From CALJFL01 sp047633055 (GTDB taxonomy: Bacteria > Pseudomonadota > Gammaproteobacteria > Pseudomonadales > Halieaceae): 64,000 nt of DNA. Below are positions 43,148 through 51,406 of the stretch, piece by piece (the stretch's first letter is position 1; each line of letters opens with the position of its first letter). The DNA lies in the NCBI GenBank assembly GCA_047633055.1, contig JBLIEI010000019.1:1-64000 (forward strand). Reading direction: 5' to 3'. A program made the translations under genes and the position numbers. Under the pieces are notes generated by a model. The model did no database searches. It saw nothing but the letters and a program-made list of their open reading frames with translations, and was not told where the DNA came from.

Positions 43148-43663
43148 CTACTCACTCAATACTGACCTAACCTCTACCGTGGCATGCAGGGTGCGGTGCA
43201 CGGGGCAGGGATCAGCTATCTGCAGCAGGCGCTGCCGCTGCTCTTCCAACAAATCGCCGCTCAAGGTCACCTGCCGTTCCAATACCTCAATCTGTCTGGG
43301 CTTCTCTTCACAGCCCTCACAATCCTCGATGTACTCACGGAAATGCCGCAGTGCAACCACAACATGCTCCAACGGCAGTGACTTGCTCCCGGCATACATG
43401 CGCAACGTCATAGAAGTGCACGCCCCAAGCTGTGACCTATCATCAGAGCAGGTGCCTCGTAGTTGTCGCGCAGAAAATCACTGGCTGCCAATAGGTCCTG
43501 CAAGTTGGAAGAAAAGTTGGTGTTAGCGAAATCGCCATCACTATTGCCCAGTCCAGTGAAGTCAAAGCGCAAACAGCGCATAGCAGAGGATATTGTTCTC
43601 GGGTGTCTCCAGTGCGCCGCTTAAGCTCAGTCCATTACTGGCAAACGCTACTTTTTGTCTCAT
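43148..43663 (-). pseudogene. collapsed alpha/beta hydrolase-OsmC fusion gene
   Basis: Intact relatives are ~400-residue proteins with an N-terminal alpha/beta hydrolase and a C-terminal OsmC peroxiredoxin-like domain. Here the pieces are MRQKVAFASNGLSLSGALET (from ATG 43663), then CLRFDFTGLGNSDGDF, NTNFSSNLQDLL and ending IGHSLG at the nucleophile elbow. Next comes a jump to ACTSMTLRMYAGSKSLPLEH and the OsmC end with IEDCEGCEE and CPVHRTL. About 30 residues are missing before LRFDF and well over 100 after GHSLG, each with a frame change. The C-terminal piece alone (ATG 43411) encodes 87 residues and lacks most of OsmC. Confidence 0.82.
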
Positions 43664-44092
43664 GCGTACTCTCTCTCGATTGACCTACTAACACGTTAGC
43701 TCATAGCGAAGGATTTTACGCCGCTAATTACCTTTTTTCATCCATCTTGCATGAACACAGTACTACTTCGTCTGGATGACCATGGCTCAGTCGCTAGTCC
43801 TTGAGCTGAATCACTGCACTGCCACGACTAAGGCGGCAAAGTCTTGATGAGTAGCGAGACCCGATGTCCGACATCAGCGACTTTGTCGCCAAACTCGAAA
43901 CGCTAAAGCCGTATATTATTCGTAACGGTCCCTGCGAACAGGATGGCCTTCATGCGCTGGACGACGGCCGACTAAGTTCCTCGCGGTTTCGCGCTACTTC
44001 TGTTTTTACCAGTCGCGTAGCCGGTAATCTCCGAGAGCGGCCTAGGTGTGGCAATATAGGCTGCCTAAATAGTTATATTGTTGGAGGTAAGC
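43664..44092. other. gene-poor stretch
   Basis: A plus-strand frame from 43864 begins MSDISDFVAKLETLKPYIIR and looks protein-like for about 30 residues, then turns into low-quality sequence with many Arg, Cys and Ser. It has no good ribosome site and runs over the following gene in another frame. I regard it as non-coding or a fragment. Confidence 0.35.
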
Positions 44093-44440
44093 TTGAAGAA
44101 CGCTTATACACGACTTCTGGTGATTGTCATGAGTCTTTGGCCCTGCATTGGTGTTGCCGACGATAGGGTTGAAGAGGTGGCATGCTTGGCCTATTGGCAA
44201 TTACGGAGTGTGGGTTTAGAGCGTGAGTATGGAATAGAAAGCGCAAAGAAGTCGAACGAGTACCAGCAGAATTACAAATCTGGGCTGCATAATTTAAAGC
44301 AAAAAGTAGATCCTGGTAATGCGGCAAAGCAGGTGTTTGCATCTATGAAGACTTTGTTGGAAGACATTGATTATGACTATGATCGAACCGGAGAGTTGGA
44401 TGCCAAGTATGCAGCTCCTTGTCTGAGGCGCGGGCCCTAG
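44093..44440 (+). CDS. hypothetical secreted protein, 115 aa
   Basis: A TTG at 44093 with GGAGG 5 nt upstream opens a product with a signal peptide (MKNAYTRLLVIVMSLWPCIG, cleaved before ADD). The mature part is charged and helical, with one Cys near each end (VACLAYW and APCLRRG) that could pair. I recognise no family. It may be one of the small periplasmic DUF proteins. Its A/T content is a little higher than that of the surrounding chromosome. Confidence 0.6.
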   Translation: MKNAYTRLLVIVMSLWPCIGVADDRVEEVACLAYWQLRSVGLEREYGIESAKKSNEYQQNYKSGLHNLKQKVDPGNAAKQVFASMKTLLEDIDYDYDRTGELDAKYAAPCLRRGP

Positions 44441-44767
44441 CTAAAAAGGTGGGTGTGCCAACGGCAGCAAAGCTAAAAGACCCAAGTCTTGCGCCCTTTC
44501 AACGAACTTAGAGCCGAGAGAATTGATGATTAACAGCTTACAGTTAAATTGGTCTCTTGAACAAATATCGCAGTGGTTGAAGATTGATATAGTCATGCGA
44601 AAAACAATCTGGATATCTCACTAGCCCCTATATAAAAATTTATACGTACGCTCTAGAAAATTTTTATATAGCTTGTTAGTAAAGTATTTAAAGCGCGGAC
44701 ATAAGAAGCGTCAAAGTAAAAATCACTCAAGGTCAGGAGATCGTGGCGCCATCAATACCGTTAATAG
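44441..44767. other. A/T-rich non-coding stretch
   Basis: No credible gene. The base composition drops well below the neighbours around 44560-44700, and the stretch holds the long inverted repeat at 44628-44671. It reads as accessory DNA or the scar of an excised or decayed element. Confidence 0.45.
44628..44671. repeat. perfect 14-bp inverted repeat with 16-nt loop
   Basis: CTATATAAAAATTT and its exact reverse complement AAATTTTTATATAG, separated by 16 nt (44642-44657) that include ACGTACG. It is too A/T rich for a normal terminator stem. It resembles a protein-binding dyad or a recombination site more than an RNA hairpin. Confidence 0.8.
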
Positions 44768-45004
44768 TGGTCAATCTGTACTCGCCCAAAATGTGACCTC
44801 CACAGCGGACTGACCGATGCGGCGCAATCTGCTGCATGTATCGAAAAACTTGGGAACCTTGCTTATCCCGTGTGGTCTATCAACCGGGCTATGGAGATCA
44901 TCGGTGCATCACCCGATACGCAAGTAGCATCAGAACTCATCGAATGTCTGGTGCGCTTGCTCTTCATTGAAAAAATTAGGAACTCGAACACGGAGCTTGT
45001 TTAA
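44768..45004 (+). other. open frame without clear start, possible gene fragment
   Basis: An open frame of 78 codons ending with TAA 3 nt before the AP2-domain gene. The translation has natural protein texture (AACIEKLGNLAYPVWSINRA, EIIGASPDTQVASELIECL) but no ATG or GTG with a ribosome site at its front. It may be the 3' remainder of a gene or be translated from an unusual start. Not identified. Confidence 0.35.
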
Positions 45005-45007
45005 GTA

Positions 45008-45526
45008 ATGGATGGCAAATCGCAGGGAACGCGACGTAATAACAATACGGGCAAGGTGATGTACGGTATTTCGCGCATCGATACTGACCGCTTTCGCACG
45101 CACGCTTGGCGGGTAAAATTGACCCGACGAGGCAAAAACTACGTCAAAAACTTTCCCGATAAACACTGGGGTGGAAAGCTTAAAGCTCTGGTGCAGGCAA
45201 AGGCATTTCGAGATGAATTTCTAGAGCAACACCCGCCTCTGTCTCGTGTAGAATATTGTTCGATTTTACGCAGTAATAACCAGACTGGCATCACCGGAGT
45301 CTACCGTTACGCCAAAAGCTTCACGCTCAAGAATGGCGAGATAAAAGAAAGCTGGTACTGGGAAGCCACCTGGCCCATTGGGAGTAGTAAACAATCCCAC
45401 CTCACGTTTCCCGTCAATGAATACGGAGAAGACAAGGCTAGACAGCTCGCTGTTCGGGCCCGCAAAGACGCGCTTAGCGCAATCGTTGGACACTATTGGG
45501 CATCAGCGCGGGGAGCGACCGAATAA
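45008..45526 (+). CDS. AP2/ERF-fold DNA-binding protein
   Basis: A 172-residue protein of two AP2-like modules. The first (~15-70) reads GKVMYGISRID, HAWRVKLTRRGKNYVKNF. The second (~90-160) reads SNNQTGITGVYRYAKSFTL, SWYWEATWPIG, HLTFPVNEYGEDKARQLAVR. The G-V/I-x-R...W-x-A strand pattern and closing amphipathic helix (KARQLAVRARKDAL) are the AP2 fold known from plants and from bacterial homing endonucleases. No nuclease domain is attached, so it may act as a regulator or be a leftover of a mobile element. The ATG lacks a clear ribosome site. Confidence 0.75.
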   Translation: MDGKSQGTRRNNNTGKVMYGISRIDTDRFRTHAWRVKLTRRGKNYVKNFPDKHWGGKLKALVQAKAFRDEFLEQHPPLSRVEYCSILRSNNQTGITGVYRYAKSFTLKNGEIKESWYWEATWPIGSSKQSHLTFPVNEYGEDKARQLAVRARKDALSAIVGHYWASARGATE

Positions 45527-45822
45527 GGCTCCTTGTTTCCACAAATCAAAGACAATATTTCACCAAGAACCTGAAGTGACGTACGTGGTTATGCGGCCGC
45601 ACAGAGAAGTATTCAAGCTTACGACCATGCTCCGGTTGTTTAACATCTCCCGCAGTCGGTAATCTACATGCCGCAATCGTCAAAGCGATCCATCGTGTAG
45701 GCAACAGCGTCGAATCAAGCTTGGTGCGGTCGTCGAGGAGGCCTTTAAGGGCAGGCCTATAAAGTCATTTAATGAGGTATCCACCGTTGATGGGCAGGAT
45801 CATGTTGAGTAACGGAAGATAT
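45527..45822. other. gene-poor stretch between AP2 gene and sulfatase terminator
   Basis: Only short frames. One ends at 45812 (...EEAFKGRPIKSFNEVSTV...) and could be a gene tail, but no front part is seen. No hairpin apart from the sulfatase terminator that follows. Confidence 0.35.
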
Positions 45823-45849
45823 AAAAAAACCCGGCGAAGCCGGGCTTTT
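45823..45849 (-). terminator. rho-independent terminator of the sulfatase gene
   Basis: On the minus strand GCCCGGC, a 3-nt loop and GCCGGG are followed by seven T. It begins 18 nt after the sulfatase stop. The plus strand has four T after the stem, so it may also weakly stop leftward-facing transcripts. Confidence 0.9.
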
Positions 45850-45866
45850 CTAGTGCCTGATGTTAA

Positions 45867-47420
45867 CTAGCCACCGTCGGGTGTCAGCTGATCAATAATT
45901 GCTTCTTGGTCAATAGTAAAGCTAGCAGCCTTATAACGAGGCGGAAATTCAACATAAGTCTTAAAGTGTTCAACAACTCCCGCTTGGGCTGGCAATAACA
46001 GATAAGCCCTGTCTATATACCAATCCCAGTAGGTGTTAGAGGTAATGGTAGCGTTTTCGTATGGATCCGTACGCAGGTTAAACAAGAAAGGCATACGTGT
46101 TTTAGTGAACGGTTCGGCCCAAATATTTAAAGTGCCTGTTTCGCGTTGCTGTGCGAAAACAACTTTCCAGTTGTCATAACGCAGACCCGTTAGATCACCG
46201 TCGTCAGAATAGTAAAAGAAACCTTCACGAGGGCCTTCTTCTTGCTCTCCCATCAGATGAGGTAGGAAGTTAAAACCATCCAAATGCACTTTAAATTTCT
46301 TGCCTCCCGTAGAATGCCCTTTTAGTAGCTTCTCTTTGATCTGGTCATCACCCGCGGCAGCCATAAATGTGGGTGCCCAGTCTAAATGCGACATGATTTC
46401 ATTGGATACTGACCCTGGTTCGATGTGTCCAGGCCAGCGAACCATAGCCGGTACGCGATATGCACCTTCCCAGTTGGTATTTTTTTCACCACGAAATGGC
46501 GTGGTGCCTGCGTCGGGCCAAGTGTTCATGTGAGGGCCGTTGTCAGTTGAGTACACTACGATGGTATTGTCTCTTAAACCTAGCTCATCGATTTTGTCTA
46601 GCACCGTACCCACATTTTTATCATGGTCAATCATTACGTCATGATAAGTGCTTTGCCATTGCCCTGCTTGGCCTTCACTTCCGGGCTTGGCATAGGTACG
46701 AAAATGCATGTGAGTGAAGTTAACCCAGGCAAAAAATGGCTTGCCGGCTTTGGCTTGTTCTTCGATCCACTTGGCAGAGCGAGCGGCTATGTCATCATCT
46801 ATGATTTCCATGCGCTTTTTGGTAAGCGGGCCAGTGTCTTCAATACGGCCATCGGCATAGCTGTGAATAACACCACGTGGACCAAAGTTCTTACGAAATT
46901 CTGGATCTTTTGGATAATCTTTATGCTCAGGTTCTTCTTCGGCATTTAAGTGGTACAAGTTACCGTAAAATTCATCAAAGCCGTGATTGGTAGGCAACAT
47001 GTCATCTTTGTCACCAAGATGATTTTTACCAAACTGACCCGTTGCATAGCCTTGACCTTTTAACAATTCTGCAATCGTCGGATCTTTCTCATGCATACCG
47101 ATATCGGCACCTGGCATACCCACTTTACTTAGGCCGGTGCGGTAAACATTTTGACCGGTAATAAAGGCTGAACGACCTGCGGTACAGCTTTGCTCGGCAT
47201 AATAATCAGTAAACATCATGCCTTCGGCGGCAACGCTGTCGATGTTGGGGGTTGTGTAGCCCATTACACCTCGGGTGTAAGCGCTAATATTGGACTGACC
47301 GATATCATCTCCCCAGATGACAACGATATTGGGTTTCGTGGCGTCATCTGCCGCGTGGGTCATGCCTGCTGTCAACAGACAAACCGCTGCCGTGACAAGC
47401 GCATTGCGCTTTAGCTTCAT
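45867..47420 (-). CDS. exported arylsulfatase (type I, formylglycine)
   Basis: A 517-residue sulfatase with a signal peptide (LVTAAVCLLTAGMTHAADD). Metal ligands DD are in IVVIWGDDIGQSN. The formylglycine site is CTAGR in EQSCTAGRSAFITGQ, fitting C-x-[PA]-x-R after allowing the G spacing of this subgroup. GQFGKNHLGD, NHGFDEFYGNLYHLNAEEEP and VVYSTDNGPHMN complete the active site. It removes sulfate from an aryl or sugar sulfate ester in the periplasm. A paralogue lies at 60292-61791. No formylglycine-generating enzyme is in the window. Confidence 0.93.
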   Translation of the reverse strand: MKLKRNALVTAAVCLLTAGMTHAADDATKPNIVVIWGDDIGQSNISAYTRGVMGYTTPNIDSVAAEGMMFTDYYAEQSCTAGRSAFITGQNVYRTGLSKVGMPGADIGMHEKDPTIAELLKGQGYATGQFGKNHLGDKDDMLPTNHGFDEFYGNLYHLNAEEEPEHKDYPKDPEFRKNFGPRGVIHSYADGRIEDTGPLTKKRMEIIDDDIAARSAKWIEEQAKAGKPFFAWVNFTHMHFRTYAKPGSEGQAGQWQSTYHDVMIDHDKNVGTVLDKIDELGLRDNTIVVYSTDNGPHMNTWPDAGTTPFRGEKNTNWEGAYRVPAMVRWPGHIEPGSVSNEIMSHLDWAPTFMAAAGDDQIKEKLLKGHSTGGKKFKVHLDGFNFLPHLMGEQEEGPREGFFYYSDDGDLTGLRYDNWKVVFAQQRETGTLNIWAEPFTKTRMPFLFNLRTDPYENATITSNTYWDWYIDRAYLLLPAQAGVVEHFKTYVEFPPRYKAASFTIDQEAIIDQLTPDGG

Positions 47421-47981
47421 CGTAAATCTCCTTGTGAGCTAATTACTTAGTTATAGTTACAGTTATAATTAAAAAAAGTGAAATTTCGACCTCTGCGTCA
47501 GCCGTGTCCGAGGGTGAACGCGCTGTACCGCCCTAATGCAGTGTACACTCTACGGTGCTCGTCTCGCGAGCGCTGGCGAAAATATTATAGCGCCCCCGAG
47601 GGTATGCCTGTCGACCACCAGGTCTGCGATGGGCTCCGCGGCACGAGCCGGGTTGAAGCTATGGACACTAAAACCTAAGCTATCCATGCAAGATCAACTG
47701 CTTGCCCGTTTACTCCAACCATGCTTCACTTGTGATTCTACCTTAATAAAGAAAAAGCAGCTATAAATGACATCGGAGCCAGCAAAATTACTGCGATATT
47801 AGCCCGTGTCTTCGTTAGCCCAGGCGCAGAACAAGCTATGAGTAATGATGCTCCACATGACCCTCATCATCTAGACGGGAAGGTAGGCGACGACGATCAT
47901 CATCAGGAAAAATGAGGTGGCGACTACTCATCCTTCACTGTGCGGTAGACGCACCTGCCATAAAATCACGATAGGTACTCC
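47421..47981. other. intergenic region, sulfatase promoter and possible debris
   Basis: Upstream of the sulfatase the repeats AGTTATAGTT/AGTTATAATT (about 47449-47470) are A/T rich and probably promoter. Further right, a frame ending at 47915 encodes a histidine-rich tail (HDPHHLDGKVGDDDHHQEK) preceded in frame by AAINDIGASKITAILARVF; the only ATG is at 47838. It could be a 25-residue metal-binding peptide or the end of a lost gene. Nothing else is recognised. Confidence 0.4.
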
Positions 47982-48428
47982 ATGGAAATCTGGGTAGACG
48001 CAGACGCCTGTCCGGGCGCAATCAAAGAAATGTTGTTTCGGGCAGCGCAACGCACTGGCATGAAACTCACACTAGTGGCCAACCACCCGTTGCAAGTGCC
48101 CGTTAGTGCAAATATTCGCATGCGGCAGGTCGGTTCAGGGTTCGATGTAGCAGATGACGAAATTGTCAAGCGGGTCACCGAGGGGGATCTGGTCATCACC
48201 AGCGATATCCCCCTGGCAGCTGAGGTGATAAACAAAGGCGCGCACGTGTTGAGCCACCGCGGAGAGCAATTGACTCAGGACAATATCGGCCCGCGCCTGA
48301 ACATGCGCGACTTCATGGATACCATGCGTTCCAGCGGCATACAGTCGGGCGGCCCTCCGCCACTCGGGCCAAAAGAAAAGCAACGGTTCGCCAATCAATT
48401 GGACCAACTGCTGGCGATGCGATACTAG
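47982..48428 (+). CDS. yaiI: YaiI/YqxD family protein (DUF188, PIN-like)
   Basis: A 148-residue member of the UPF0178 family. Diagnostic blocks are MEIWVDADACPGAIKEMLFR at the start, VGSGFDVADDEIVKRV, GDLVITSDIPLAAEVINKGA and LNMRDFMDTMRSSG. The three acidic positions (DADAC, ADDEI, TSDIP) resemble a PIN-type nuclease site, but activity is not established. Single gene. Confidence 0.93.
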   Translation: MEIWVDADACPGAIKEMLFRAAQRTGMKLTLVANHPLQVPVSANIRMRQVGSGFDVADDEIVKRVTEGDLVITSDIPLAAEVINKGAHVLSHRGEQLTQDNIGPRLNMRDFMDTMRSSGIQSGGPPPLGPKEKQRFANQLDQLLAMRY

Positions 48429-48472
48429 TCATTTGCAGAAGCGACCTGTCTCAGTCCTCCTCGATCAGTATC

Positions 48473-49687
48473 TCAAAGATCATTCCTATCAAACGCCAAA
48501 TGGTTCTCCGGCGGGGCAGCGCTAATGGCGGCCACAATTGCCCATTTCCTTAGCAAGATATAGGTGAAGCAGGCGAAGTACATGGAGATCACCAATGCAC
48601 CCACCCACTGGATTTTCAAAAAGTCCAGACGAAACAGTAATGTCAGGGCGCACAAGGCGAATACATTGCTCAGGAAATAGTTCCGCAGCCCCAGACGCTT
48701 GGCGGTTAAGCCCAGGTTATCGGTGTATAAACGAATCAGGGAGTCCAGCGAGTTAACGACCATCAGCACCCCAACAGAAATCATTGCAATGCTGACGAAG
48801 CTCGCGATTGCCTGCCCCTGTGAATGCAGACGGTATAGCACGGTGAACCAGACACCAATCGCGATAGACGGCACAAGTAGCATGGCAACTAGCAGCTGCC
48901 AGGTCCGAATACCGCTAACAAAGCGCGCCGTAAACTGGCCGATCATGATGCTCCAGGCGAACCACCAGTAAAGATAAAACTCATGATACCCATTGATAGG
49001 CAAAATAAAACGGTGCAGGCTACTGAAGTACTCCCCTAATAACGCTGCGGTACTAAAAAAGTCGGACGGTGTACTGCCAGCGCGCAAAAAAGCTATGCCC
49101 CACATAACCGCGACCAAAAGGCCAAACAACCACATGGAACTCAAACTGAGTAAGCGCACGTATTTAATTTCGCTGCTGGAATACACGGCTACCGCTATGG
49201 TAACAAAGACCACTCCATAAAATACGGGTTGCACCGTCACACCGTCGCCAAATTGGGGTAAATACCAGGGTAGATTCGCTAACAATAAATAGGAAGTGAA
49301 AGCGCAGGTGCCGATGATCACAAGATTATTGACCAGTTTGACCAGCCCAATTTCAAAAAATCTCACCTGCGGCTCAATAATGCAGAAATAAAAACACGTC
49401 AGGAAGTAGAAGCCCCAGATCAAGAAGGCCCAAAAACCAAACTCGATAGCCAAAGGATTGGCAAACGCATACTCAGGATTTTTTGCATAATCTGCGTAAC
49501 GACCAAATTCCGTTAGTGGGAACATGATCAGGCCAACGTCCAGGCCAGAAGTAAACAAAATTGCAATAAACGTAAACGTATGGACGGGCGTGACTCCGAT
49601 ACAGGCCACCGTCGGCCATCGGATCAAAATAAATGCAATAGCAGCAAAGCTGAATATCAATCCTGCGGACAACCAGACGGTCATCAT
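48473..49687 (-). CDS. divergent, short BCCT-family transporter
   Basis: A 404-residue carrier with about ten spans. The BCCT tryptophan segment is kept as FYLYWWFAWSIMIGQFTARF followed by VSGIRTW (BetP: WWISW...ARISRG). The glycine-rich TM3 is changed to LFTSGLDVGLIMFPLTEF in place of the usual AGMGIGLLFWGVAEP. Normal BCCT proteins have 12 spans and 500-650 residues; the N-terminal part here is short. The ATG at 49687 overlaps the betA stop (ATGA). As part of a bet operon it should carry choline, betaine or a related quaternary amine, with altered ion coupling inferred. Confidence 0.78.
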   Translation of the reverse strand: MMTVWLSAGLIFSFAAIAFILIRWPTVACIGVTPVHTFTFIAILFTSGLDVGLIMFPLTEFGRYADYAKNPEYAFANPLAIEFGFWAFLIWGFYFLTCFYFCIIEPQVRFFEIGLVKLVNNLVIIGTCAFTSYLLLANLPWYLPQFGDGVTVQPVFYGVVFVTIAVAVYSSSEIKYVRLLSLSSMWLFGLLVAVMWGIAFLRAGSTPSDFFSTAALLGEYFSSLHRFILPINGYHEFYLYWWFAWSIMIGQFTARFVSGIRTWQLLVAMLLVPSIAIGVWFTVLYRLHSQGQAIASFVSIAMISVGVLMVVNSLDSLIRLYTDNLGLTAKRLGLRNYFLSNVFALCALTLLFRLDFLKIQWVGALVISMYFACFTYILLRKWAIVAAISAAPPENHLAFDRNDL

Positions 49688-51381
49688 CGATTTTCGCGCT
49701 CTAGGCCAGTAACCGAGCGTCGGGGTTGGTCTGGCCGCTGCCGGGAAGCCCACTGTTGATCCATAACCACAGGTGCTTGCGAAGGCAGTAATGTCGCATT
49801 GCCAAGAATCATATCGGCCGCACGCTCCGCCACCATAATGGTTGGGGCGTTGAGATTACCGTTGGTAATACTTGGAAAAATAGACGAGTCCACAACACGC
49901 AAGCGATCAATACCATGAACCCGGGTCTCTGGATCAACAACTGACATCGCATCGGTACCCATCTTGCAAGAGCAGGAGGGATGATAAGCACTCTCTGTTG
50001 CGCGTCGCACAAAGGCGTCGATCTGCTCATTACTCTGCACCGCCACACCCGGTTGAATCTCTTCACCCCGGTACTCGTCAAGTGCTTGCTGATGCAGTAT
50101 CTCGCGCGTTAAGCGCACACAGTCCCGGAAGCCCTCGCGATCTGCCGTGTGTTGCAGGTAGTTAAAACAGATTTTTGGCGGTGCCGTCGGGTCAGCCGAC
50201 TGCAAATGCACGTAGCCACGGCTCAAAGGCTTATTATGCCCAATATGCACTTGAAAACCGTCGCCATCAAAAGCCTCGCGACCGTCATAACGCATCGCTG
50301 CCGGCAAGAAGTGGTACTGCAGGTCTGGCCACTCAACATTCGCTTTGGAACGTATAAAACCGCACGACTCAAAATGGTTGGTGGCGCCCAAACCATCCCT
50401 GAACAGTATCCACCGCATACCAATCAACAACTTGTTCCACCAATTGAGACTGCCATTAAGCGAAACGGGCTTTTTACACCGAAACTGAAAGTAGAATTCG
50501 AGATGATCCTGCAGGTTCTCTCCCACACCCGGTAGTTCGTGGGCTATTGGAACTCCCGCCGCTTCAAGCACCTCACGACGGCCAATACCTGAAAGTTCCA
50601 AAAGGTGTGGCGAACCTATGGAGCCTGCGCTAAGAATGACCTCGCGTGTGGCCTGCACTTCCTGAACCTTGCCCCGGCGGGAAAAACGCACTCCACTAGC
50701 CCGTTTCCCTTCCAGTAGCACCTTATGAACCAAGGCGTTGGTAATCACTGTCAGGTTTGGCCGCTTCATCGCGGGTCGCAGATAAGCATTGGCTGCAGAC
50801 CACCGTATGCCGTTTTTGACCGTCATATGCATGGCGCCAAAACCTTCCTGCTGGGCGCCATTATAATCTTCCGTCGCCCAGTACCCTGCCTCCACTCCGG
50901 CGCGAACAAACGCTTCGTAAAGTGGATTGCGCATGTTGTTGCCGTTATTGACGTTCAGCGGGCCAGTGTCGCCACGATAATCATCCCCCCCAAACGCCCA
51001 GCACTCGGCTTTTTTGAAGTAGGGTAAGACATGCGCGTAGTCCCAGTTAGTTGCACCCTGCTCTGCCCACTCATCGAAATCCTTGGCGTGGCCGCGCACA
51101 TAAACCATGCCGTTAATCGATGAAGATCCGCCCAGCACCTTGCCCCGGGGGCAATGCATTCTGCGTCCGTCCAATCCCGACTCTGGTTCGGTTTCAAACT
51201 GCCATGCGTACTTTTCCGTGCTCATTGGAATAGACAGTGCGGTCGGCATTTGGATAAACAGGCTGCGATCGCTGCCGCCCGTCTCCAACAATAGAACCGA
51301 TAACTTGCCATTCTCGGTCAGGCGATTTGCCAACACACAGCCCGCTGAACCAGCACCCACTATGATGTAATCGTATTGCAT
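49684..51381 (-). CDS. betA: choline dehydrogenase-type GMC oxidoreductase
   Basis: A 565-residue FAD enzyme of the glucose-methanol-choline family. FAD fold: YIIVGAGSAGCVLANRL; GMC signature 1 in HCPRGKVLGGSSSINGMVY; signature 2 in REVILSAGSIGSPHLLELSG; catalytic His in ESAYHPSCSCKMG and the final NLNAPTIMVAERAAD. In the operon with a betaine aldehyde dehydrogenase and a BCCT carrier, oxidation of choline to betaine aldehyde is the natural reading. Start set at ATG 51381, directly before the FAD fold, 25 nt after the betB stop. Other alcohol substrates are possible for this family. Confidence 0.92.
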   Translation of the reverse strand: MQYDYIIVGAGSAGCVLANRLTENGKLSVLLLETGGSDRSLFIQMPTALSIPMSTEKYAWQFETEPESGLDGRRMHCPRGKVLGGSSSINGMVYVRGHAKDFDEWAEQGATNWDYAHVLPYFKKAECWAFGGDDYRGDTGPLNVNNGNNMRNPLYEAFVRAGVEAGYWATEDYNGAQQEGFGAMHMTVKNGIRWSAANAYLRPAMKRPNLTVITNALVHKVLLEGKRASGVRFSRRGKVQEVQATREVILSAGSIGSPHLLELSGIGRREVLEAAGVPIAHELPGVGENLQDHLEFYFQFRCKKPVSLNGSLNWWNKLLIGMRWILFRDGLGATNHFESCGFIRSKANVEWPDLQYHFLPAAMRYDGREAFDGDGFQVHIGHNKPLSRGYVHLQSADPTAPPKICFNYLQHTADREGFRDCVRLTREILHQQALDEYRGEEIQPGVAVQSNEQIDAFVRRATESAYHPSCSCKMGTDAMSVVDPETRVHGIDRLRVVDSSIFPSITNGNLNAPTIMVAERAADMILGNATLLPSQAPVVMDQQWASRQRPDQPRRSVTGLERENR

Positions 51382-51406
51382 CGGCTTCACAGGATTTCTG
51401 CCCCTC

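Noticed and set aside
43864..44166. Plus-strand frame beginning MSDISDFVAKLETLK
   Set aside because: Only the first ~30 residues look natural; the rest is Arg/Cys/Ser rich and it overlaps a better-supported gene that has a ribosome site in another frame.
46300..46949. Antisense frames within the first arylsulfatase gene
   Set aside because: They are by-products of codon bias in the sulfatase gene, without recognisable domains.
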